Assembly (NCBI GenBank): GCA_947489175.1
Contig: CANLED010000024.1
Coordinates: 1 to 13,043 of the forward strand
Origin: Chitinophagaceae bacterium
GTDB taxonomy: Bacteria > Bacteroidota > Bacteroidia > Chitinophagales > Chitinophagaceae
DNA length: 13,043 nucleotides
Reading direction: 5' to 3'
Of this stretch, positions 1 through 7,021 are shown one piece after another (positions within the stretch are counted from its first letter, which is position 1; each line of letters begins with the position of its first letter). The notes under the pieces were generated by a model that worked only from the letters and a program-made list of their open reading frames with translations, had not been told where the DNA came from and did no database searches. Position numbers and translations under genes: made by a program.

Positions 1-2
1 TT

Positions 3-2081
3 CAATCATTTTTCAAAATATTCCAACCAGTTCCTCCACAACAAGATGCACAAGGCAGGATGTCTTTCGCACCTTATTTGGGTTTCATCTCTGGTAGAGA
101 TACCTCAGTTTTTAATGAATATATTAACCTAGAGTCAGTTAAAAGCCAATTCCCTGGCAATGTTCGTTTTGCTTTTGGCATACCTGAGTTAAACGATAAA
201 GGCGTTAAAAGCGACGTAGTTGCTATTTATGCATTAAAAACGGTAGAAGGCTCTGATAAAGCAAAATTAGAAGGTGATGGTGTTCAACAAGCTTCACAAG
301 ATTTTGACGATAAAGGCAGACCAGCCATCAAAATGCTCATGACCAAACAAGGTGAACGCATTTGGGGTGAGCTAACAACAAACAATGTTGGAAAACCTAT
401 TGCCATTGTTTTGGATAACATTGTGTATTCTGCTCCAAACGTAATTAATCCAATAACTACCGGTAACTCAGAAATAAGCGGAAGCTTTTCCATTGAAGAA
501 GCTCAAGATCTTTCAAACATCCTTCAATCAGGTAAACTACCAGCACCTGCAAAAATTGTACAAGAACAAGTAGTTGGTCCAACACTTGGTGCTTCTGCAA
601 TCCAAGGTGGTGCGATGGCCTTCGGAATTTCTTTCCTTGTTATTTTCATCTTGATGCTTGTTTATTATAACACGGCAGGATGGGTTGCTAACATAGCCTT
701 GATTTTAAACCTATTGTTCACCGTTGGTGTACTAAGTGCTTTGGGAGCTACCCTTACAGCACCTGGTATTGCCGGTCTGGTCCTTACAATTGGTATGGCT
801 GTTGATACCAACGTTATCATATTTGAAAGAATCAAAGAAGAATTGAACCTAGGCAAAAGCTATCAAGTAGCAGTGGCAGAGGGTTATAAGCGCTCTATGG
901 CTCCTGTACTAGATGCACACATAACTACGTTGCTAACTGCAATGATCTTGTTTTATTTTGGTTTAGGACCAGTACTTGGATTCGCAACAACCCAAATTCT
1001 TGGTATTATCTTGTCTCTTTTCTGTGGAATTTTAATTTCAAGATTAATCACAGATTTCTGGACCAAGAAAAATCGCCACTTTAATTATTTCACAAAAACG
1101 AGCAAGAGTGTTTTCAAACACGCCAATTTCAAGTTCATTGAATACAGAAAAGTAGCTTACATCATTTCTGTTGTGGTGCTAATATTAGGTGTTGGTGCAT
1201 TCTTTAATGGCTTCGACCAAGGTGTTGAATACAAAGGTGGTAGAAGCTATACTGTTAGATTTGATACACCTACTCAAAATGAAAAAATCAGGGAAGACTT
1301 AAAAGTTTCTTTTGGAGAATCTCCTGTAATCAAAACTGTTGGAGACAACAAAACATTGAATATCACTACTTCATTCATGATAGACAATGTAAGTAAAAGT
1401 GCAGATTCAGTTGTTGATATGAAACTTTTTGAAGGTTTAAAAGAAAGCTTGCCAGCTGGATTGAGTTATGCTGAATTTAAAAAAACATACAAACAAAGTT
1501 CACAAACTGTTCAGCCATCAATTTCTGATGACCTCAAAAAAGGTGCAGTGCAAGCAACAATATTTGCAATGTTGGCTATTTTCTTGTACATCTTCTTGCG
1601 CTTCCGCGACTGGAGATACTCCTTGGGAACAATCATTGCCTTGTTGCATGATGTGTTTGTAACATTAGCAGTATTCTCTTTCTTGAAAGGAATCGTTCCT
1701 TTCCCTCTAGAAATTGACCAGCACTTCATTGCGGCAGTTCTAACAGTAATAGGATTCTCGATGAATGATACGGTGATCGTATTCGACAGGATTAGGGAGT
1801 ACAGCAAAAAGCTTAAAGGTGAAACTAAATCAAGCATCATCAACCAAGCCATTAATCATACATTGAGCAGAACGATTATGACTTCACTCACCGTATTCTT
1901 AACCTTGCTTATCCTATTCATCTTTGGTGGAGAAGTAACAAGGGGATTTGCTTTCGCGATGTTGATTGGAGTTCTTACTGGTACATATTCTTCAATTTTT
2001 GTAGCCGCGCCAGTATTGGTAGACATTGCAAAGGACAAACCTTTGGGTGAGGCTGACAAAGCCTTTGCAAAGAAAAAATAA
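3..2081 (+). CDS. secDF: SecDF fused protein translocase subunit, 5' truncated by window edge
   Basis: This is the C-terminal 692 residues of a fused SecD-SecF, the proton-driven inner-membrane partner of SecYEG that helps pull exported proteins out of the channel. The reading frame is open to base 3 with no stop, so the ATG at 60 is internal and the true start lies outside. The end of the SecD periplasmic domain (GKPIAIVLDN, SAPNV) comes first. Next is the SecD membrane block with the conserved AVDTNVIIFERIKEE motif near 799-843. The SecF half starts around 1130 and has the VEYKGGRSYTVRF motif (about 1225-1263), a periplasmic loop, and the GFSMNDTVIVFDRIRE motif near 1752-1799. The D/F fusion with both halves in one chain is typical of Bacteroidota, where the whole protein is usually about 1000 residues, so roughly 300 are missing here. 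A strong terminator follows directly. Confidence 0.97.
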   Translation, partial: QSFFKIFQPVPPQQDAQGRMSFAPYLGFISGRDTSVFNEYINLESVKSQFPGNVRFAFGIPELNDKGVKSDVVAIYALKTVEGSDKAKLEGDGVQQASQDFDDKGRPAIKMLMTKQGERIWGELTTNNVGKPIAIVLDNIVYSAPNVINPITTGNSEISGSFSIEEAQDLSNILQSGKLPAPAKIVQEQVVGPTLGASAIQGGAMAFGISFLVIFILMLVYYNTAGWVANIALILNLLFTVGVLSALGATLTAPGIAGLVLTIGMAVDTNVIIFERIKEELNLGKSYQVAVAEGYKRSMAPVLDAHITTLLTAMILFYFGLGPVLGFATTQILGIILSLFCGILISRLITDFWTKKNRHFNYFTKTSKSVFKHANFKFIEYRKVAYIISVVVLILGVGAFFNGFDQGVEYKGGRSYTVRFDTPTQNEKIREDLKVSFGESPVIKTVGDNKTLNITTSFMIDNVSKSADSVVDMKLFEGLKESLPAGLSYAEFKKTYKQSSQTVQPSISDDLKKGAVQATIFAMLAIFLYIFLRFRDWRYSLGTIIALLHDVFVTLAVFSFLKGIVPFPLEIDQHFIAAVLTVIGFSMNDTVIVFDRIREYSKKLKGETKSSIINQAINHTLSRTIMTSLTVFLTLLILFIFGGEVTRGFAFAMLIGVLTGTYSSIFVAAPVLVDIAKDKPLGEADKAFAKKK

Positions 2082-2098
2082 GATCTTAGTAACCGCAT

Positions 2099-2138
2099 AA
2101 AAAAAGGGCTTGAAGAAATTTCAAGCCCTTTTTTATTT
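2099..2138. terminator. Bidirectional intrinsic terminator between secDF and the Fe-S carrier gene
   Basis: A perfect 9-bp stem (GGGCTTGAA at 2106-2114 with TTCAAGCCC at 2120-2128) has a 5-nt loop. It is flanked by an A-run on the left (2099-2105) and a T-run on the right (2129-2134). On either strand it is a GC-capped hairpin followed by a U-tract. It lies between two convergent genes and can end transcripts from both sides. Confidence 0.93.
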
Positions 2139-2151
2139 CGGTAATGTTAAA

Positions 2152-2493
2152 CTAAACGGCAAAAGAAGTGCCACAGCCGCATGTTGTAGAAGCATTAGGA
2201 TTGATAAAAATAAATCCTCTCGCATCCAATCCATTTTTCCAATCAATTTCCATCCCAAATAAATAAATAGCATGAGCAGGATTTATCACGCAAGGAATTC
2301 CATCAATAACATGAAAATCATCTCCCTCTTTCTTCTCATCTAATGCTAGCAGGTAACTTAATCCAGAGCAGCCGCCACCTTTTACGCCAATCCTGAGAAA
2401 TTCTTCCTTCTCGTTGGTACTATTTTCAAATAAATTAAGCAATTCTTTGTTTGCTGTTACAGATATCTTTATTGGTGAAGTTGTTGTTTCCAT
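2152..2493 (-). CDS. A-type iron-sulfur cluster carrier (IscA/SufA/ErpA family)
   Basis: This is a 113-residue cytoplasmic protein of the HesB/IscA family, which receives or delivers Fe-S clusters to apo-enzymes. The family's three ligand cysteines are all present: Cys42 in VKGGGCSGLSY, and Cys105 and Cys107 in the C-terminal CGCGTSF. The usual family length is 105-125 residues, so it is complete. It is transcribed alone, convergent with secDF across a shared terminator and divergent from the DUF7935 gene. No suf or isc genes are in view, so IscA, SufA and ErpA cannot be told apart and no symbol is given. The start at 2493 is the only Met before the family fold. A TAnnTTTG box lies only 4 nt upstream, which suggests a leaderless or nearly leaderless mRNA. 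Confidence 0.95.
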   Translation of the reverse strand: METTTSPIKISVTANKELLNLFENSTNEKEEFLRIGVKGGGCSGLSYLLALDEKKEGDDFHVIDGIPCVINPAHAIYLFGMEIDWKNGLDARGFIFINPNASTTCGCGTSFAV

Positions 2494-2497
2494 CTTA

Positions 2498-2505
2498 CAA
2501 AATTA
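2498..2505 (-). promoter_or_regulatory. Bacteroidota-type -7 box for the Fe-S carrier gene
   Basis: The minus strand reads TAATTTTG, an exact match to the Bacteroidota -7 consensus TAnnTTTG. An ATTG lies with 19 nt between it and the box, close to the expected -33 TTTG spacing. The box ends 4 nt before the ATG, so transcription would start at or beside the start codon. AT-rich sequence can give chance matches. Confidence 0.5.
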
Positions 2506-2543
2506 ATAACAAATAACACAACAACAATTCAAAGCCCAAAGTG

Positions 2544-2551
2544 TACTTTTG
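2544..2551 (+). promoter_or_regulatory. Bacteroidota-type -7 box for the DUF7935-mutase unit
   Basis: TACTTTTG matches TAnnTTTG exactly and lies 12 nt before the ATG at 2564. I see no clear TTTG at the -33 position. The predicted leader would be under 10 nt, and no Shine-Dalgarno sequence is visible. Confidence 0.45.
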
Positions 2552-2563
2552 TTTTAACAAATT

Positions 2564-3094
2564 ATGGAAAATATAACCTTAGTCAATGCGCTCATTCTTA
2601 TAATTGTGATAATAGCAGGAATATTTCTCTATTACAAAATCCCTAAAAAGAAAATAATCAAAGATGTCCAGGCCGATATCCCTGCAAAATCCAGTCAACA
2701 GTCATCTTTAATGAAAATTCAATCATACGAACGATTGGTGGTTTTTGCAGAACGCATCGGTTTTAAGTCACTCATCGACAGACTTTCATCAGATATTCTA
2801 AATGCAAAAGAACTGGGAATCGTTTTTAGTGAGGCCATCAGAAATGAATTCGACCATAATCTTTCACAACAAATCTACATCTCAGAAAAAGCTTGGCAAG
2901 CCATCGTTGACCTCAAAGACCAACAAATATTCATTATCAATCTGCTAATAAATACACTTCCAGCTGAAGCAAGCGGAAAAGAACTCTCTGAGGCAATGCT
3001 TTCTTTGTTGAAAGCAGACGAAAATGCATCCATGCAAACAACAGTACTAGAAGCGCTTCGGTTCGAAGCAAGACAAATCCTGGCAACTACCTAA
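2564..3094 (+). CDS. DUF7935-type membrane-anchored protein of unknown function
   Basis: This 176-residue protein has one N-terminal hydrophobic segment (about residues 5-24) followed by a basic stretch (KIPKKKIIK), so it is probably anchored in the inner membrane with a cytoplasmic helical domain. The soluble part begins with the run IQSYERLVVFAERIG (about 52-66). It continues through REF/NEFDHNLSQQIYIS-like helices that I recognise from a Bacteroidota-only family (DUF7935) of similar length. Its biochemical function is unknown to me. It ends 10 nt before the methylmalonyl-CoA mutase gene on the same strand and probably shares its transcript. That makes a link to the mutase conceivable, but the sequence gives no catalytic motif to support it. 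Confidence 0.85.
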   Translation: MENITLVNALILIIVIIAGIFLYYKIPKKKIIKDVQADIPAKSSQQSSLMKIQSYERLVVFAERIGFKSLIDRLSSDILNAKELGIVFSEAIRNEFDHNLSQQIYISEKAWQAIVDLKDQQIFIINLLINTLPAEASGKELSEAMLSLLKADENASMQTTVLEALRFEARQILATT

Positions 3095-3104
3095 AATAAT
3101 TTTT

Positions 3105-4655
3105 ATGAGCGATGCTAGAAAAACAGATTCGGGTATTGAAATAAATAAGGTATATACGAGCAGTGATGTTCAAAAAGAGCCCACCCTTCCTGGTAGTTTT
3201 CCATTTATCAGGGGTATTCAAAAAGACATGTACAGGGGCAGGAATTGGACGATGAGACAATATGCAGGATTTAGTACTGCAGCTGAAAGCAATAAGCGAT
3301 ATCATTTTTTGTTGTCGCAAGGAGTAAATGGATTAAGTGTAGCGTTTGATTTGCCAACACAAATTGGGTATGACAGCGACCACGACTTATCTGAAGGCGA
3401 AGTGGGGAAAGTCGGTGTAGCAATAGACAGTATAGAGGATATGGAAGAGCTATTCAAAGATATCCCCCTTGAATCGGTATCCACTTCCATGACTATCAAT
3501 GCAACAGGATTTATTTTACTAGCCATGTATGTTGCTATTGCAAAAAAGCAAGGTGCCGACCTCAACAAACTGACAGGAACCATTCAAAATGACATTTTAA
3601 AAGAGTACGCAGCTAGAGGCACTTATATATACCCGCCAAAAGCTTCTATGCGCATCATTACAGACATCTTTGAATGGTGTAGCACATCACTTCCAAAGTG
3701 GAATACAATTTCAATTTCAGGCTATCATATCCGTGAAGCAGGCAGTACGGCTGTGCAAGAAATTGCATTTACATTGAGCAATGGTAAAGCTTATGTAAAG
3801 GCAGCGATTGAAAAAGGGATTGATGTAAACACCTTAGGAAAAAGGCTCTCTTTCTTTTTTAATGCCCATAACAACTTATTCGAAGAAATTGCCAAATTTA
3901 GAGCTGCTAGAAAAATATGGGCTGAAATAATGAAAGAGTTGGGGGCCACCGATGAAAAAGCGATGATGCTAAGGTTTCATGCTCAGACGGGAGGCAGCAC
4001 GTTAACACAACAACAACCACAAAACAACATTGCACGGGTAACCATACAGGCATTAGCTGCCGTTTTAGGCGGAACGCAATCTCTACACACAAATGGATAT
4101 GATGAAGCCCTGAGTTTGCCCACAGAAGAGGCCGCTCAAATTGCCCTAAGAACTCAGCAAATACTGGCTTTTGAAAGTGGCATAACTGATACAGCCGACC
4201 CATTAGGTGGATCATATTTTGTAGAATCACTTACCTCTGCCATTGAAAAAGAAGCCTGGACCATCATTGAACAAATTGACAATATGGGAGGCAGTGTTTC
4301 TAGTATTGAAGAAGGCTACATGCAAGAACAAATCGCTGAAAGTGCATATCGATACCAAAAAGAAATTGAATCCACACAAAGGATAATTGTCGGTGTAAAT
4401 AGTTTTCAATCGGAAAACAAATATGAAACTCCTGTATTCTCAATTGACGAATCAATCAGAGAGATTCAAACACAAAAATTAAATACCCTAAAAAAATCAA
4501 GAAATCAACCGGCTGCCTCATCTTGTTTATCAAACCTAAAAAATGCTGCACTCAATGGAATAAATATCATGCCTGTTGTTATTGACGCAGTAGAAAATTA
4601 TTGCACTTTGGGAGAAATATCTGATGTTTTAAGAGAAGTTTTTGGGGAATACTAG
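3105..4655 (+). CDS. Methylmalonyl-CoA mutase, stand-alone catalytic (large/N-terminal) subunit
   Basis: This 516-residue protein covers the substrate-binding TIM-barrel domain of adenosylcobalamin-dependent acyl-CoA mutases, which interconvert methylmalonyl-CoA and succinyl-CoA. Motifs seen are RQYAGFS (Tyr53), VAFDLPTQIGYDSDH, RGTYIYPP (Arg171) and ISISGYH (Tyr207, His208). Tyr53 and Arg171 align with Tyr89 and Arg207 of the Propionibacterium enzyme, which hold the methylmalonyl carboxylate. Isobutyryl-CoA mutases have Phe and Gln there, so methylmalonyl-CoA is the likely substrate. The chain stops before the C-terminal B12-binding domain (DxHxxG motif), and no separate B12 subunit lies in the window. 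It must therefore pair with a cobalamin-binding protein encoded elsewhere. It follows the DUF7935 gene by 10 nt. The TAG stop is the first codon of a 96-nt C-free repeat tract. Confidence 0.93.
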   Translation: MSDARKTDSGIEINKVYTSSDVQKEPTLPGSFPFIRGIQKDMYRGRNWTMRQYAGFSTAAESNKRYHFLLSQGVNGLSVAFDLPTQIGYDSDHDLSEGEVGKVGVAIDSIEDMEELFKDIPLESVSTSMTINATGFILLAMYVAIAKKQGADLNKLTGTIQNDILKEYAARGTYIYPPKASMRIITDIFEWCSTSLPKWNTISISGYHIREAGSTAVQEIAFTLSNGKAYVKAAIEKGIDVNTLGKRLSFFFNAHNNLFEEIAKFRAARKIWAEIMKELGATDEKAMMLRFHAQTGGSTLTQQQPQNNIARVTIQALAAVLGGTQSLHTNGYDEALSLPTEEAAQIALRTQQILAFESGITDTADPLGGSYFVESLTSAIEKEAWTIIEQIDNMGGSVSSIEEGYMQEQIAESAYRYQKEIESTQRIIVGVNSFQSENKYETPVFSIDESIREIQTQKLNTLKKSRNQPAASSCLSNLKNAALNGINIMPVVIDAVENYCTLGEISDVLREVFGEY

Positions 4656-4659
4656 GTGT

Positions 4660-4688
4660 TTTAGTTTAAAGTTTTTAGTTTAAAGTTT
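4660..4688 (+). repeat. Two overlapping copies of a 15-mer containing GTTTAAAGTT
   Basis: TTTAGTTTAAAGTTT occurs at 4660-4674 and 4674-4688, with period 14. The core GTTTAAAGTT also occurs in the other two islands (8531-8540 +, 8742-8751 -, 11848-11857 +, 11962-11971 -). Confidence 0.95.
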
Positions 4689-4692
4689 AGGT

Positions 4693-4746
4693 GTTTAGAA
4701 AGTTTAGAATGTTTAGAATGTTTAGAATGTTTAGAATGTTTAGAAT
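4693..4746 (+). repeat. 9-bp tandem array, GTTTAGAAT x6
   Basis: Five perfect copies of GTTTAGAAT (4702-4746) are preceded by one copy ending in A (4693-4701). The array contains no C on the + strand. Confidence 0.97.
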
Positions 4747-4819
4747 GGCTGTCATATCATGACCCTAAGCATTGGCTCTAATGTTTTTCATTCTTCATTT
4801 TTCATTTGTATTGGCTGTT

Positions 4820-4850
4820 CCCTTGTCCCTCGTCCCCTGTCCCTCGTCCC
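4820..4850 (-). repeat. 7-bp tandem array with G-quadruplex potential on the minus strand
   Basis: C-runs start at 4820, 4827, 4834, 4841 and 4848, an exact 7-nt period (CCCTTGT, CCCTCGT, CCCCTGT, CCCTCGT, CCC). On the minus strand this gives five runs of three or four G with loops of 3-4 nt, which fits the G3+N1-7 quadruplex pattern. Read-through mRNA from the minus-strand gene at 4863-5243 would carry it in its 3' end. Confidence 0.9.
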
Positions 4851-4862
4851 TGGCTGTATTCC

Positions 4863-5243
4863 CTAAATACACCTCACGTAAAACTCATTAAAAGCTGAAC
4901 GAAAATCATTCACATCATACTCAAAATTTTCAAATTTATCGCGGAGTATCATGTGGTGAGAAGTCAAAATAGCTTGATCAATTCCGGTAAAATAATTATA
5001 TCCCGATTCAGTCTCTTCTACATGCTCATTAACTCCATTAAAGATATCGTGCAACTTAGCTTTTAAAACATCCAGCTTTTCAGCAAACATTGTCTTTTTT
5101 TGTTCCAACTGCGTGGTATGTTCCAATGCATTTAAGGCATCTATTCTATCATTTATGATTTCAAGGTACGACTGATAAAAATCTATCGTATTGAGCCATT
5201 CAAAGTGCTCGGCTTGCTGTGGTGCTGTTTCGGTGATGAGCAT
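4863..5243 (-). CDS. Hypothetical small helical protein
   Basis: I do not recognise this 126-residue protein. It has no signal peptide or membrane segment. It is rich in charged and hydrophobic residues in a helical pattern, with a likely amphipathic stretch at about residues 20-70 (IINDRIDALNAL, EQKKTMFAEKLDVLKAKL). A second block, rich in aromatic and acidic residues (MILRDKFENFEYDVNDF), follows at about 99-114. Coding is supported by ordinary composition and by a frame clear of stops that sits neatly between the ABC-F gene and a repeat island. It lies 122 bp downstream of the ABC-F gene on the same strand, with a large palindrome between them, so it may have its own promoter. A near-match to the -7 box (AATCTTTG) lies upstream on the minus strand but is weak. 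Confidence 0.75.
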   Translation of the reverse strand: MLITETAPQQAEHFEWLNTIDFYQSYLEIINDRIDALNALEHTTQLEQKKTMFAEKLDVLKAKLHDIFNGVNEHVEETESGYNYFTGIDQAILTSHHMILRDKFENFEYDVNDFRSAFNEFYVRCI

Positions 5244-5294
5244 GTTTTTTTATTTGACACAAAGATTGCAACTCAAATAAAAAAATTAAATGAC

Positions 5295-5333
5295 TCACTA
5301 CAATGATTTCAATGATTGAAATCATTGTAGTGA
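5295..5333 (-). terminator. Perfect 19-bp inverted repeat with 1-nt centre; possible ABC-F terminator
   Basis: The arms 5295-5313 and 5315-5333 are exact reverse complements around a single G at 5314. The stem is AT-rich (5 of 19 pairs are G-C). Read on the minus strand it comes 32 nt after the ABC-F stop and is followed, after about 5 nt, by a T-rich run (5275-5290). An intrinsic terminator is therefore plausible, but the U-tract is offset. It could instead be a protein-binding palindrome for the downstream gene. The structure is certain and the role is not. Confidence 0.5.
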
Positions 5334-5365
5334 ACATCATCCTTTCAACGATTTAACCCTATCGA

Positions 5366-6991
5366 TTATGCATACATTTCATCCCTCAAAGCCTGAACAC
5401 GTTTGTCGTCACGGTATTCATCAAATGTCATCAACCTATCAATTGTTCCTTTAGGCGTCAATTCTATGATTCGGTTGGCAACAGTCTGCATAAAGGTATG
5501 GTCATGCGACGTAAGCAAGACAATGCCAGGAAAGTTAACACAACCCTCATTAAAGCTTTGGATACTTTCCAAATCAAGGTGGTTTGTAGGTTGATCGAGT
5601 ATAACACAATTCGGACTCTGCAACATCATTCTACTTACCATACAACGAACTTTCTCTCCTCCACTCAATACCTTGGTTTTCTTTTGGATATCATCACCAC
5701 TGAACAACATTTTTCCTAAAAATCCACGCAAGAAAGGCTCATCAGCATCAGTAACATGTGCAGGCACAAACTGCCTCAACCAATCTAGTAAACCAAGGTC
5801 GTTGTTGAAGAACTGCTGATTTTCAACTGGAAGATATGATTTGGTGATGGTAGTACCCCACTCATATTTTCCACCATCGGGAATTAATGCATCATTGATG
5901 ATTTCAAAGAATGCAGTTACTGCCAATGGATCACGACTCACAAAAGCAATCTTCTCACCTTTGTTGATTGAAAAATTCAATTTATCAAAAAGCATACGAC
6001 CATCCACCTTCTTCGATAATCCTTCTACATGAAGGATTTGATTTCCTACCTCACGCAATGGCTGGAAAATAATACCAGGATATTTTCTGTTTGATGGTTC
6101 AATTTCATCGATCGTCAATTTCTCAAGTGCCTTCTTTCTTGAAGTAGCCTGTTTAGACTTAGAAGCATTTGCGCTGAAACGAGCGATGAAATCTATCAAC
6201 GCTTGTCGCTTGTCTTCAGTCTTCTTATTCTTATCATTTTGTTGTCTTGCCATCAACTGAGATGACTCATACCAAAATGTATAGTTACCAGTAAATGTCT
6301 TGATTTTTTGCCTGTCCACATCCGCCACATGGGTACAAACTGCATCTAGAAAGTGTCGGTCATGGCTAACAACCAACACGATGTTTTCATAATCTGCCAG
6401 AAAATTTTCCAACCAACTTATTGTTTCTATGTCAAGTCCGTTCGTAGGCTCATCCAACAAAAGAATATCAGGATTTCCAAAAAGTGCTTGTGCCAACAAA
6501 ACACGAACTTTCATGTTCGAAGGCATTTCTTTTAACAATGTTTGATGATACGACTCCGTTACGCCCAAGTCGCTCAAAAAAGTAGCAGCATCACTTTCCG
6601 CAGTATATCCACCCATTTCGCCAAACTCAGACTCCAACTCACCAGCACGCAACCCGTCCTCTTCAGAAAAATCTTCTTTAGAGTAAATCAGTTCACGCTC
6701 TTGGGCAATATCCCACATTTTTTTATGCCCCATTAAAACGGTGTTAATAACAGTCTGATCATCAAATTGAAATTGATTTTGATTCAATACAGCCAAACGC
6801 TCGCCTGCTGAAATTTCAACAGTACCTTTATTGGGTTCAATTTCGCCACTGAGTATTTTCAAAAAAGTACTTTTTCCAGCTCCATTCGCACCGATCACAC
6901 CATAACAATTACCCTTGATAAAGTTGATGTTAACTTCGTCAAAGAGAACTCTCTTGCCATAGGCCAGGGTAATATTGCGTGCACTGATCAT
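5366..6991 (-). CDS. ABC-F family ATPase, YkpA/YbiT type, with degenerate second ATP site
   Basis: This is a 541-residue cytoplasmic protein with two ATP-binding domains and no membrane segments. ABC-F proteins bind the ribosomal E site and regulate or rescue translation. NBD1 has an intact Walker A (GANGAGKST, 34-42), Walker B (LLLDEPTNGLD, about 177-187) and H-switch (SHD, 209-211), but its signature is degenerate (MPSNMKVR instead of LSGGxxxR). The linker carries RFSANASKSKQATSRKK (271-287), typical of the YkpA/YbiT group. NBD2 has a good signature (LSGGEKVR, 442-449) but no Walker A (SRDPLAVTA at about 352-360, no GKS/T). Its Walker B has Gln467 where the catalytic Glu is expected (ILDQPTNHLD). 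One ATP site is thus intact and the other probably cannot hydrolyse ATP. Loss of the NBD2 Walker A also occurs, as I remember it, in Bacillus YkpA. There is no sign of an antibiotic-resistance subtype. Confidence 0.95.
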   Translation of the reverse strand: MISARNITLAYGKRVLFDEVNINFIKGNCYGVIGANGAGKSTFLKILSGEIEPNKGTVEISAGERLAVLNQNQFQFDDQTVINTVLMGHKKMWDIAQERELIYSKEDFSEEDGLRAGELESEFGEMGGYTAESDAATFLSDLGVTESYHQTLLKEMPSNMKVRVLLAQALFGNPDILLLDEPTNGLDIETISWLENFLADYENIVLVVSHDRHFLDAVCTHVADVDRQKIKTFTGNYTFWYESSQLMARQQNDKNKKTEDKRQALIDFIARFSANASKSKQATSRKKALEKLTIDEIEPSNRKYPGIIFQPLREVGNQILHVEGLSKKVDGRMLFDKLNFSINKGEKIAFVSRDPLAVTAFFEIINDALIPDGGKYEWGTTITKSYLPVENQQFFNNDLGLLDWLRQFVPAHVTDADEPFLRGFLGKMLFSGDDIQKKTKVLSGGEKVRCMVSRMMLQSPNCVILDQPTNHLDLESIQSFNEGCVNFPGIVLLTSHDHTFMQTVANRIIELTPKGTIDRLMTFDEYRDDKRVQALRDEMYA

Positions 6992-7021
6992 TGTATTATT
7001 TTTTTATTGACTTTAAGGGTG

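Larger units (their letters stand above)
4653..4862. repeat. Composite repeat island 1 between convergent genes
   Basis: No gene is visible here. The island is built from four short-repeat blocks: an overlapping 15-mer pair, a 9-mer array, three TTCATTY heptamers (4787-4807) and a C-rich heptamer array. GGCT or GGCTGT words at 4747, 4774, 4813 and 4852 separate some blocks. The + strand has no C at all from 4653 to 4748. A small hairpin (GTCAT, 3-nt loop, ATGAC) lies at 4751-4763. I find no ordinary intrinsic terminator, although two genes converge on this stretch. Confidence 0.9.

Noticed and set aside
60..62. ATG at 60 as the start of the SecDF gene
   Set aside because: The frame is open to base 3 and the upstream residues fit SecD, and a real SecDF needs about 300 more N-terminal residues.
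1511..1852. 113-codon reading frame antisense to secDF
   Set aside because: It mirrors the conserved SecF membrane region and has no independent support.
3907..4230. 107-codon reading frame antisense to the methylmalonyl-CoA mutase gene
   Set aside because: It lies entirely inside a strongly conserved gene on the other strand, has low-complexity composition with no recognisable motif, and is a shadow.
4653..4862. Repeat island as an insertion sequence or attachment site
   Set aside because: It has no transposase, no terminal inverted repeats with target duplication, and no integrase or tRNA gene nearby.
5366..6991. ABC-F gene as an antibiotic-resistance determinant
   Set aside because: The linker motif and degenerate NBD2 place it with housekeeping YkpA/YbiT-type proteins, and it lacks features of the Vga/Lsa/Msr resistance groups.
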